From a bacterium (lineage in GTDB: Bacteria > Cyanobacteriota > Vampirovibrionia > Obscuribacterales > Obscuribacteraceae), in contig JAUIJG010000205.1 of the NCBI GenBank assembly GCA_030431355.1, positions 1 to 9,220 on the forward strand: a stretch of 9,220 nucleotides of DNA. Direction: 5' to 3'. Every line of letters begins with the position of its first letter. The first letter of the stretch is position 1. The position numbers and the translations under genes are program-made. Of the stretch, positions 1 to 6,219 are shown one piece after another. The notes beneath the pieces are model-generated. The model ran no database searches, had not been told where the DNA came from, and was given only the letters and a program-made list of their open reading frames with translations.

Positions 1-1225
1 TGTAGGTGAAGTCTTCGCCTACTTTCTTTTCGTAGGCTTTAGGCGCTATCTGGCAGAGAGCCTTGAAACCGAGGTCTTTGGGCATCTTCTCCGGCTCTTT
101 GCAGATCTCTTCATAAGCTTCTTTGCCGTTTGCCACGGCGCAGCACCGGGCTGAGAGAAACCAGTTTTTGGAAAAATGACTGTCTCTGCCTTTGTAAGCT
201 TCGCGGCCGACATGGCGGGCATAGCTCTCTCCGTCGAGAGCGAAAAGCTTCCGGCAGAGGGCTTCTTCAAATGCCAGAATTCGTTCTCTATCCAACTCTG
301 CCAGTGCCACCACCGCCGGTTCGATGACTTTGAGGTCGTCTCCTTCCTCATCCCAGTCGAGTTTGTCTATAAGACCCCAGAACTGATCATCGTCCATGGG
401 TTCGATGTTGTAGATTCCCAGGGCTTCCAATTCTCTGTCATGGGGAAGTTCAAGGAGAACATCATCCGGGTCCAGGAATTCAGGGCGTTGCTGGTAGTTT
501 GCCCGTTTCCATTTAACCCGGCAACCGGCGTTGCTTTTGCGAAAGTTGGAAACATCCGACTCAGCTATGGAGGTGTTGAACATATAAATGCGCAACAAAT
601 TGGGCAAGCAGGCAAGCTTGTCCAGACCTTCGCCGGTGACTTTTGTGCCGGAGAGTCCGAGAAGCCACAGTCCTTTGAGACCGAGAAGATGATCTATACC
701 TTCATCGTCTATGAGGGTTCCGTTCAACCAGAGCTCTTTCAAGTGCTCGAAATTTTTGATTGTGGTTATGCCTGTATTGGAAAGACCGGTATTGGTCAGA
801 CCCAGGGTATGCAGATTTTTGAGACTGAGGATAATGTCGATGCCGCCGTTGGTTATGGCTGTATAGGCTAACTCCAGGGATTTCAGTCCGGTCAGATGGC
901 GGATGCTCATGAGGCTGGTGTCGGTTGCCGGGGTGCGGCTCATGTCAAGGACATTTAAATCTTCCGGACCAAGTTGTTCCAGGGCGCCGATATCTTCCAC
1001 CGCCGAAGAACTTACCTTCAGTTTTAGTTTCGTGTCCGGCGGAACTTCTATCGTTCCTCTGGCTTCATCGAACCACTCCCAGCTAATGGGCTGATTCTCC
1101 GGTTTGGTTATCAGTCCCTGGGGAATAGTCAATAGCTCCCAGGACTCTGGCTGGGATAGCGGAGCGGCGTAGATGCTCCCTAAGGAAATATCGTTTGGAA
1201 AGTTTATTTTTCTTGCGACAGTCAT
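1..1225 (-). CDS. Leucine-rich-repeat protein with C-terminal DUF4240-like domain (3' end outside window)
   Basis: Reading the minus strand from ATG at 1225 gives 408 codons with no stop before the window edge, so the C-terminus is missing. Residues about 87-230 form six consecutive 24-residue leucine-rich repeats with the pattern LxxLxxLxLxxTxIxxxGI, closing with a capping stretch that ends in CRVKW (residues 235-239). Residues about 277-405 begin MDDDQFWGLIDKL and continue with a helical stretch (RILAFEEALCRKLFAL), then FSKNWFLSA and NGKEAYEEI. That order resembles DUF4240, a bacterial domain of unknown function that typically starts with an M(D/N)xxxFW motif. No signal peptide or membrane segment is visible, so a cytoplasmic protein that binds other proteins through its repeats is likely, but this is inference. 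No strong ribosome binding site precedes the ATG; a TTG at 1243 is an alternative start. It is transcribed away from the next gene. The reading frame and repeats are certain; the DUF4240 match is from memory of the family pattern. Confidence 0.82.
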   Translation of the reverse strand, partial: MTVARKINFPNDISLGSIYAAPLSQPESWELLTIPQGLITKPENQPISWEWFDEARGTIEVPPDTKLKLKVSSSAVEDIGALEQLGPEDLNVLDMSRTPATDTSLMSIRHLTGLKSLELAYTAITNGGIDIILSLKNLHTLGLTNTGLSNTGITTIKNFEHLKELWLNGTLIDDEGIDHLLGLKGLWLLGLSGTKVTGEGLDKLACLPNLLRIYMFNTSIAESDVSNFRKSNAGCRVKWKRANYQQRPEFLDPDDVLLELPHDRELEALGIYNIEPMDDDQFWGLIDKLDWDEEGDDLKVIEPAVVALAELDRERILAFEEALCRKLFALDGESYARHVGREAYKGRDSHFSKNWFLSARCCAVANGKEAYEEICKEPEKMPKDLGFKALCQIAPKAYEKKVGEDFTY

Positions 1226-1396
1226 AATCTGCTTATTATCCAATCTTCTACGAAAAAATGAATGCTTGGGATCCTACTTATTTGACTCGGCTGGAGACGA
1301 AGCTGGAAACTAATTAGGATTGAGAGTGTTATCCTTAGTTAGACAGGCTAATTCAAGTCAAAATTATCCGAATTATGGCAAGGAGTCCCAGAAATT
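1226..1396. other. Divergent intergenic region
   Basis: These 171 bases separate the minus-strand LRR gene from the plus-strand hypothetical gene and should carry promoters for both. On the minus strand, TTGACT (1356-1361) is followed after 18 bases by a poor -10 candidate, TAAGGA (1332-1337). On the plus strand, TTGACT (1282-1287) has no good -10 box at the usual distance. Nothing else is recognisable. Confidence 0.3.
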
Positions 1397-1858
1397 ATGG
1401 ATGAAATCGATGCTTATGGTCGTCAGCTTCTGGTGGACCGCCCCGCTCTCACCCGGGGGCGTTTGAGCGTATACCGGGAATCAAGTAGCGATGATCATTG
1501 GTTCCCCAGGCTCAATGTTCGTCTTAAGCGAGCCGGAACAGACAGCATACTCTGGGAGTGGTCCACCCACGCCGAGCCGATAGATTTTGAAGAGCCGCCG
1601 CCGTACGGGGACGATCTGCTGCTTGAAAAGTATTTTGAGCTGGATGCTCCGATTAAGTCGCCCCGGGGACTGGAAGTTGTTTTTCAACTTGGAGCCGGCG
1701 CCACAAGACGAGGCCATGTCAGCCAATTCTCCGCTTCCCTGTACCTATTTCCTACTTCCTTCGAGGACAGAGGGGTTCAGGTGGGAGTGATCGACTTCAG
1801 AAAGGGTCTCACCACCGGCGGAGTACCGATGTTCTCCCGGTATAACTTCCCCTGGTAG
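1397..1858 (+). CDS. Hypothetical protein, 153 residues
   Basis: I do not recognise this family. The ATG at 1397 is preceded by AAGGAG (1380-1385) with an 11-base gap, a strong but rather distant ribosome binding site. The protein is rich in aromatic and beta-prone residues, with WFPRLNVRLKR (35-45), ILWEWSTHAEPIDFEEPPPY (51-70), a block EKYFELDAPIK (77-87), LEVVFQLGAG (92-101) and a hydrophobic FSASLYLFPTSF (111-122). There is no signal peptide, membrane helix, cysteine cluster or recognisable catalytic motif. The alternation of hydrophobic and charged residues suggests a small soluble beta-sandwich or beta-barrel protein, which is inference. It stands alone: the gene to its left is divergent, and a tRNA on the opposite strand follows 34 bases after its stop. 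Codon use looks like that of its neighbours, and the clear ribosome binding site supports a real gene. Confidence 0.7.
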   Translation: MDEIDAYGRQLLVDRPALTRGRLSVYRESSSDDHWFPRLNVRLKRAGTDSILWEWSTHAEPIDFEEPPPYGDDLLLEKYFELDAPIKSPRGLEVVFQLGAGATRRGHVSQFSASLYLFPTSFEDRGVQVGVIDFRKGLTTGGVPMFSRYNFPW

Positions 1859-1892
1859 AACATCTCTACTGTCTTTATTCAGTTAAAAAAAT

Positions 1893-1965
1893 TGCGCCCG
1901 CTGCGACTCGAACGCAGGACCAATCGGTTAAAAGCCGAGTGCTCTACCAACTGAGCTACGGGCGC
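1893..1965 (-). tRNA. tRNA-Lys (anticodon UUU)
   Basis: The minus strand folds into a complete 73-base cloverleaf. The 7-bp acceptor stem GCGCCCG/CGGGCGC is perfect, followed by TA at positions 8-9. The D arm is GCTC-AGTTGGTA-GAGC. The anticodon loop CTTTTAA has anticodon TTT at 1930-1932. The variable loop is TGGTC, and the T arm is CTGCG-TTCGAGT-CGCAG. The discriminator base is A and no CCA is encoded. The anticodon stem CTCGG/CCGAT has a C-U mismatch at its outermost pair (27-43). A run of seven T residues on the minus strand (complement of 1885-1891) begins two bases after the end and may help termination. UUU reads the AAA/AAG lysine codons. Confidence 0.95.
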
Positions 1966-1984
1966 TTAAATAAGCCAGGGAAAG

Positions 1985-2014
1985 ATACTAACAGTCGCGT
2001 CAGAACCCAGTCAA
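1985..2014 (-). promoter_or_regulatory. Candidate sigma70-type promoter of tRNA-Lys
   Basis: On the minus strand, TTGACT (complement of 2009-2014) is followed after 18 bases by TAGTAT (complement of 1985-1990). Transcription would begin some 10-15 bases before the tRNA 5' end at 1965, a leader length normal for a singly transcribed tRNA. The -35 box matches the consensus at five of six bases and the -10 box at four of six. Confidence 0.55.
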
Positions 2015-2132
2015 GGAATATCTGGGTTTGTCACTGATTGTGAATCGATTGGAATAGAAAACTGCCGTCTCCGGTAATTTCTGCATATTTCCTGGTCGAG
2101 CTTTTCTATTAACCAGCATTAAGGCTAAATTG

Positions 2133-2162
2133 TTGACGATTATAAAGCTCAGTTAGTACTAT
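2133..2162 (+). promoter_or_regulatory. Candidate sigma70-type promoter of the pyrimidine degradation operon
   Basis: TTGACG (2133-2138) and TACTAT (2157-2162) are separated by 18 bases. This is the best -35/-10 pair seen on the plus strand upstream of the aminotransferase. Initiation would fall near 2169-2171, leaving an untranslated leader of about 250 bases. The assignment rests only on consensus likeness and position. Confidence 0.45.
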
Positions 2163-2201
2163 TTCATAAGCAGGATATCCTTTACTTATAAATAGCGAAT
2201 T

Positions 2202-2229
2202 CCCCCCGGTCTATCCAGGGGTGGTTTTT
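2202..2229 (+). terminator. Weak terminator- or attenuator-like hairpin in the leader
   Basis: A run of six C (2202-2207) can pair with GGGG (2218-2221), with a possible inner GG/CC pairing (2208-2209 with 2215-2216). The structure is followed by GGTTTTTC, with five T at 2225-2229. It lies between the candidate promoter and the operon, so it could be a conditional terminator. The stem is short and the U-run is brief and separated from the stem by three bases, so the call is tentative. Confidence 0.25.
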
Positions 2230-2263
2230 CTGTCTTTAAGTTTCGGCATTGCTGCTCTTTGCT

Positions 2264-2293
2264 CAATTGCACTGTATTCAGTGCAGGCAATTG
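2264..2293. repeat. Imperfect inverted repeat in the operon leader
   Basis: CAATTGCACTG (2264-2274) and CAGTGC...CAATTG (2279-2284 and 2288-2293) form an inverted repeat. The GCACTG-TATT-CAGTGC core is a perfect 6-bp stem with a 4-base loop. The flanking CAATT/AATTG arms are also complementary and are separated from the core by a four-base bulge on the right side. It could be an RNA hairpin in the 5' leader or a binding site for a dimeric repressor; no regulator gene is visible in the window. The symmetry is seen directly; the function is inference. Confidence 0.4.
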
Positions 2294-2418
2294 ATAATTT
2301 GGAACGGGGAGTTTGAGAGCGATAGCTGCGGCCGAGCTACTTATAATTCGAGATCCGAATCACCATCGGAAGTGCCCAACAGAAATATTCTATCCAGTCG
2401 GTTAGTTGGAAGAGGAGA

Positions 2419-3732
2419 ATGCCAGTGAAGTCCACGATGAATCGGGAAGAGTTGCGCCAGAAGCGGGATAAATACATCGTTCCGGGAGTTAAGCATCTGT
2501 ATTCAGACCCTCCGCACTTCGTCAAAGGAAGAGGGCAGTATCTCTATGACGAGACAGGCAGAGAGTATCTCGATATGTTTGCCGGTATTGTCACCATCAG
2601 TGTCGGACACTGTCATCCCAAGGTAACCCAGAGAACTGTCGAACAGATTCAGACTCTGCAGCACACATCCACCATATTCATGACCCAGCCCATGGCTGAC
2701 CTCGGCGAAAAACTGGCCGAGATAACCCCCGGGGATCTTTCAAAAACATTTGTCACCAACTCCGGCACCGAAGCCAACGAGAATGCTGTTCGCTTTGCTC
2801 GTCTGGCCACCGGAAGGCATGAAATTATCACTCTTCAGCATTCCTATCATGGAGAGTCTCACCTGGCTACTTCGATGACTGCCAACCATGGGTGGCGCCC
2901 GGACCTGATGCCGGCCAGCGGGATCGTCCATACGGCAAACGCCTACTGTTACCGCTGTCCCTTCAAGAAGACCCCGGACAATTGCTCGCTCGAATGTGTC
3001 AAGGATCTGGAGCGTACAATCCAGACCCAGACTTCCGGAAAGCCGGCCGCCATGATCGCCGAACCTATCCAGGGTGTAGGTGGAGCGATTACTCCTCCCG
3101 ATGATTATTTCAAAGAAGTCAAAAAAGTTCTGGATAACTATGGCGCTCTCTTTATCTCTGATGAGGTACAGACCGGTGTGGGACGAACCGGCAAACACTG
3201 GTTCGGGATAACCAACTGGGGTGTTGAGCCGGACATGATGACCATGGCTAAAGGTTTGGGCAACGGGCTGCCGATAGGCGCCGTGGTAGTTACGTCTCAG
3301 ATCGCGGAGCATCTGACCAAACAACAGATCAACACTTTCGGAGGTAATCCGGTATCTTCTGCGACTGCTCTTGCTGTTCTCGATACCATTGAGGAAGAAA
3401 ACCTCATGGAGAACGCGCGGGTTGTCGGCGATTATCTCGTGGAAGGGTTGAAAGACCTGCAGAAGAGTTTCCCTTCCCTCATCGGTGAGGTGAGAGGAAA
3501 AGGATTGATGTTGGGAGTTGAGCTTGCCGCTCCGGACAAAACACCTCTGGTGGAAGAGACCAAGAAAGTGGTGGAGATGTCCAAAGATGATGGAGTAGTT
3601 ATCGGTAAAGGCGGACTTTATGGCAATGTCCTCAGAATCAAGCCGCCCATGAACATAACCAAAGAGAATGTCGATTCGACGCTCAAAGTATTGAGAAAAG
3701 CAATGGAAACCCTGGCTAAAGTGCCGGTTTAA
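2419..3732 (+). CDS. AGXT2-like class III aminotransferase, probably beta-alanine/3-aminoisobutyrate aminotransferase
   Basis: This 437-residue protein is a full-length PLP-dependent fold-type I, class III aminotransferase. SGTEAN (115-120) binds the PLP phosphate, HSYHG (141-145) is the usual block before the large domain, DEVQTG (248-253) supplies the ring-contacting Asp248, and MAKGLGNGLPIG carries the Schiff-base Lys278. NTFGGNP (305-311) and VRGKGLMLGVE (358-368) complete the family pattern. The closest family I recognise is AGXT2, because of GIVTISVGHCHP, CYRCP and TFGGNPV. AGXT2 transfers amino groups from alanine, beta-alanine or 3-aminoisobutyrate. Lying just before beta-ureidopropionase, it most likely converts that enzyme's product to malonate semialdehyde or its methyl form; the amino acceptor (pyruvate, glyoxylate or 2-oxoglutarate) cannot be told. 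Four cysteines (177, 180, 189, 193) lie in one loop. The start is uncertain: ATG 2419 has GGAAG six bases upstream, GTG 2425 has AGAGGAG seven bases upstream, and ATG 2437 gives the family-typical MNREEL start. It is the first gene of the likely operon. Confidence 0.9.
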   Translation: MPVKSTMNREELRQKRDKYIVPGVKHLYSDPPHFVKGRGQYLYDETGREYLDMFAGIVTISVGHCHPKVTQRTVEQIQTLQHTSTIFMTQPMADLGEKLAEITPGDLSKTFVTNSGTEANENAVRFARLATGRHEIITLQHSYHGESHLATSMTANHGWRPDLMPASGIVHTANAYCYRCPFKKTPDNCSLECVKDLERTIQTQTSGKPAAMIAEPIQGVGGAITPPDDYFKEVKKVLDNYGALFISDEVQTGVGRTGKHWFGITNWGVEPDMMTMAKGLGNGLPIGAVVVTSQIAEHLTKQQINTFGGNPVSSATALAVLDTIEEENLMENARVVGDYLVEGLKDLQKSFPSLIGEVRGKGLMLGVELAAPDKTPLVEETKKVVEMSKDDGVVIGKGGLYGNVLRIKPPMNITKENVDSTLKVLRKAMETLAKVPV

Positions 3733-3743
3733 AAGCCGCGCCT

Positions 3744-3758
3744 ATCTAAACTTTAGAT
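3744..3758. repeat. Perfect 15-base palindrome between aminotransferase and beta-ureidopropionase genes
   Basis: ATCTAAA (3744-3750) and TTTAGAT (3752-3758) are exact reverse complements around a single C. The element is AT-rich and has no following U-run, so it is a poor terminator. With a one-base centre it fits a DNA operator or RNA-processing site better than a stable hairpin. It may also be chance. Confidence 0.3.
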
Positions 3759-3805
3759 TAGCCTGTTTGATTTTAGCGACACCAAAAGGGAGAACGGACA
3801 CTATT

Positions 3806-4693
3806 ATGTCGAGAGTGGTTAGATGTGGTCTTATCCAGACAAAGAACGCCGTGGTATCACCGGAGGGTGGAACCGACAAAAAGACGATGGAGAAAATCAA
3901 GCAATCGATGCTTGATAAACATCTGGAGTACACGGAGCAAGCGGCCAAAGACGGGGTCAAAATTCTCTGCTATCAGGAGATTTTCAACGGACCATATTTC
4001 TGCGCAGAGCAGGAGACTTGCTGGTACGAGTCCGCCGAGTCCATTCCCGATGGACCCACTGTCAAGAAATTGCAGGAAGTTGCTAAGAAACATGCCATGG
4101 TTCTCATCGTGCCTATTTACGAGAAAGAACAGGCAGGTATCTACTACAACAGCGCTGCTGTTATCGACGCGGACGGCACCTATCTAGGCAAGTATCGTAA
4201 GAATCATATTCCCCATGTGGCTCCCGGATTCTGGGAGAAGTTCTACTTCCGTCCAGGAAATCTCGGCTACCCGGTATTCCACACCAAATATGCCACCATC
4301 GGCGTCTACATCTGCTATGACCGACACTTCCCGGAAGGGGCAAGAGCGCTCGGCCTGAACGGTGCCGAAATAGTGTTCAACCCATCCGCCACTGTAGCCG
4401 GTCTTTCCGAATATCTATGGAAGCTTGAGCAACCTGCCCATGCAGCGGCTAACGGATACTTCATCGGAGCGATCAATAGGGTCGGTACCGAAGAGCCCTG
4501 GAATATTGGAGAGTTCTACGGCACCAGTTATTTCTGCAACCCTAAAGGTCAGATCATCAAGGAGGCAAGCCGGGATAAAGAAGAGCTTGTCGTCGCCGAC
4601 ATCGATCTGGATGAAATTGAGCAAGTTCGTCATACCTGGCAGTTCTTCCGCGATCGCAGACCGGAGACCTATGAGGAGTTGGTAAAGCTCTAG
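3806..4693 (+). CDS. Beta-ureidopropionase (N-carbamoyl-beta-alanine amidohydrolase), nitrilase superfamily
   Basis: The 295-residue protein shows the nitrilase Glu-Lys-Cys triad: Glu58 in CYQEIFNGPYF, Lys132 in YRKNHIP and Cys170 in YICYDRHFPEGAR. The block HVAPGFWEKFYFRPGN and the closing FNPSATV and QFFRDRRPETY are typical of the beta-ureidopropionase/N-carbamoylputrescine amidase branch. In the cytoplasm it would hydrolyse N-carbamoyl-beta-alanine (from uracil) or N-carbamoyl-3-aminoisobutyrate (from thymine) to the free beta-amino acid, CO2 and ammonia. The preT-preA genes downstream and the beta-amino-acid aminotransferase upstream favour this over N-carbamoylputrescine or a D-amino acid substrate. 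ATG 3806 gives the usual short N-terminus (MSRVVRCGLIQ). A TTG at 3767 would add 13 residues unlike the family. GGGAG (3788-3792) lies 13 bases upstream, rather far. The gap to the aminotransferase stop is 73 bases. Confidence 0.9.
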   Translation: MSRVVRCGLIQTKNAVVSPEGGTDKKTMEKIKQSMLDKHLEYTEQAAKDGVKILCYQEIFNGPYFCAEQETCWYESAESIPDGPTVKKLQEVAKKHAMVLIVPIYEKEQAGIYYNSAAVIDADGTYLGKYRKNHIPHVAPGFWEKFYFRPGNLGYPVFHTKYATIGVYICYDRHFPEGARALGLNGAEIVFNPSATVAGLSEYLWKLEQPAHAAANGYFIGAINRVGTEEPWNIGEFYGTSYFCNPKGQIIKEASRDKEELVVADIDLDEIEQVRHTWQFFRDRRPETYEELVKL

Positions 4694-4749
4694 TCGATTT
4701 TGATGACTTTAGGAAACTCGAGACTCAAATACATATATAAGGATTGAGA

Positions 4750-6156
4750 ATGGCTGAGCATTACAAACCCTACAAGAACAAGCACTGGGAGAAAACCATC
4801 GACGAGCGCTTTCAAGAATACTATCCGCCCTATTCGGAAAGGGAAGCGGTGACGGAAGCGAATCGATGTCTTTACTGCCATGACGCGCCATGCATGGTGG
4901 CATGTCCGACCTCCATCGATATTCCGACATTTATTCGGAAGATTGCCACCGGCAACGTGAAAGGATCCGCTAGAACGATCCTGGAGTCCAATCTGCTTGG
5001 AGCCACTTGTTCCAGGGTTTGTCCCGTGGAAGAGCTTTGCGAGGGGGATTGCGTTTTAGAGCATGACCAGAAGCCTATAACCATCGGACGTTTGCAGCGC
5101 TATGCCATGGATTATGCCAAAGAGAAAGAGATCAAGTTTTTCGAGCCCCTACCAGCCAACGGGAAGAAGGTAGCGATTGTCGGAAGCGGACCGGCGGGTC
5201 TATCCTGTGCCGGAGAGTTGGCCAAGCTTGGATACGAAGTTACCTGCTTCGAGAAGCGTGAGTGGGGCGGCGGTCTCGACACCTATGGCATCGTTGTCTT
5301 CCGAGAGCCGGTTGAAGTCTCCCTGGACGAAGTTAAGATGATTGAGTCCCTGGGCGTCAAATTCAAATACAATGTTGAGATCGGAAAAGACATTACTTTC
5401 GAACAGCTGCTCAAGGATTTCGATAAAGTATTTGTCTCCGTCGGTCTTGGTAAAGTGCCGGAGATGAAGATTCCTGGAGAAGATCTCGAAGGAGTCCATG
5501 ATGGTCTTGATTTTATCGAAGAGACCAAGACCAGGGACTTGAAGGAGATCAAATTCGGTCAGCGCGTTTGTGTCATCGGTGCTGGAAATACCGGTATCGA
5601 CTGTGCCACCATCGCCAGACGTTTGGGCTCCGAGAGAGTGGCAATCATCTATCGCCGGTCGGAGTCAGAGATGCCTGCTTATCATTTCGAATATGAGTTT
5701 GCTCTTTCGGAAGGGGTAAGCTTCATGTTTCTTACCCAGCCGATAGAAGCGGTGGGCGAAAACGGAAAAGTAAAAGGCTTGAAGTGCATGAGAATGGATC
5801 TTGGAGAGCCTGATGCCATGGGACGAAGGCGACCCGTTCCCGTGGAAGGTTCGGAGTTTGAAGTGCCATGCGACATGCTCATCAAAGCTATCGGTCAGGA
5901 AAAACCAAATATGGTGATCGAAGCTTTGAGTAAGTTCGGGGTGCAGACAGATAAAGGATATATAGCAGTAGATTCCGAAACAAATAAAACTGCCAACGAT
6001 GATATTTATGCTGGTGGAGATTGTGTTCGTAGCAAAGGAGAGGCATCCACCGTTATGGCGGTGGAAGACGGCAAGATTGCCGCTCGCGCTATACATTCCG
6101 CTTTAAGCGGAAAAGATGCTTCCGAGCTTGTGGTGGCAGCCAAGTCTGCTATCTAG
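4750..6156 (+). CDS. preT: NAD-dependent dihydropyrimidine dehydrogenase, subunit PreT
   Basis: The 468-residue protein is the NADH-oxidising FAD/iron-sulfur subunit of bacterial dihydropyrimidine dehydrogenase and matches the N-terminal half of the single-chain animal enzyme. Cysteines 40, 43, 48 and 52 (CxxCxxxxCxxxC) and 87, 91, 97 and 101 (CSRVCPxxxxCxxxC) bind two [4Fe-4S] clusters. Gln116 in TIGRLQ sits where the pig enzyme uses Gln156 as an unusual cluster ligand. VAIVGSGPAGLSCA (141-154) is the FAD dinucleotide fold, VCVIGAGNTGIDCA (273-286) the NAD(P)H fold, and IYAGGDCV (419-426) the C-terminal FAD motif. Electrons pass from NADH through FAD and the clusters to PreA. The fold also resembles the glutamate synthase small subunit, but the adjoining preA gene settles the identity. 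AAGGA (4739-4743) lies six bases before ATG 4750, an ideal distance. The gap to beta-ureidopropionase is 56 bases. Confidence 0.94.
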   Translation: MAEHYKPYKNKHWEKTIDERFQEYYPPYSEREAVTEANRCLYCHDAPCMVACPTSIDIPTFIRKIATGNVKGSARTILESNLLGATCSRVCPVEELCEGDCVLEHDQKPITIGRLQRYAMDYAKEKEIKFFEPLPANGKKVAIVGSGPAGLSCAGELAKLGYEVTCFEKREWGGGLDTYGIVVFREPVEVSLDEVKMIESLGVKFKYNVEIGKDITFEQLLKDFDKVFVSVGLGKVPEMKIPGEDLEGVHDGLDFIEETKTRDLKEIKFGQRVCVIGAGNTGIDCATIARRLGSERVAIIYRRSESEMPAYHFEYEFALSEGVSFMFLTQPIEAVGENGKVKGLKCMRMDLGEPDAMGRRRPVPVEGSEFEVPCDMLIKAIGQEKPNMVIEALSKFGVQTDKGYIAVDSETNKTANDDIYAGGDCVRSKGEASTVMAVEDGKIAARAIHSALSGKDASELVVAAKSAI

Positions 6157-6219
6157 AGTATTCAGAGCGAGCGCGACATCTTTTATTCCCGGCAATTTTA
6201 AAGAAAGGATTTTTGTTTT

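Larger units (their letters stand above)
1966..2418. other. 453-base gene-free region: tRNA promoter plus structured leader of the pyrimidine operon
   Basis: No credible coding sequence lies here on either strand. The left end carries the tRNA-Lys promoter. The middle carries a plausible forward promoter at 2133-2162. From there to the aminotransferase start are about 250 bases with several inverted repeats. Two of these are listed separately. Another is TAGCT/AGCTA around a 7-base loop (2323-2339). A further pair, ATTCG/CGAAT (2346-2360) and TCCGA/TCGGA (2354-2370), share bases 2356-2358 and so cannot form together. I cannot match the region to any riboswitch or leader family I know. Confidence 0.5.

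Noticed and set aside
46..351. Minus-strand open frame of 101 codons near the left edge
   Set aside because: It is in another frame inside the LRR-DUF4240 gene and has a basic, low-complexity composition without motifs.
176..871. Plus-strand open frame of 231 codons
   Set aside because: It is antisense to the LRR-DUF4240 gene, whose regular 24-residue repeats prove the minus strand is coding; the plus-strand product shows no domain.
1966..2418. Known riboswitch, CRISPR array or insertion sequence end in the gene-free region
   Set aside because: No repeat-spacer pattern, transposase fragment, direct-repeat target duplication or recognisable riboswitch core was seen; only short inverted repeats are present.
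2740..3324. Minus-strand open frame of 194 codons
   Set aside because: It is wholly antisense to the aminotransferase and shows no recognisable motif.
3767..3805. TTG start that would extend beta-ureidopropionase by 13 residues
   Set aside because: The added residues do not resemble family N-termini, and ATG 3806 gives the usual MSRVVRCGLIQ start.
3806..4693. Nitrile-hydrolysing nitrilase or N-carbamoylputrescine amidase as the primary call
   Set aside because: The fold allows them, but the motif blocks and the position between a beta-amino-acid aminotransferase and preT-preA favour beta-ureidopropionase.
5665..6096. Minus-strand open frame of 143 codons
   Set aside because: It is antisense to preT, where NADH and FAD motifs identify the true coding strand.
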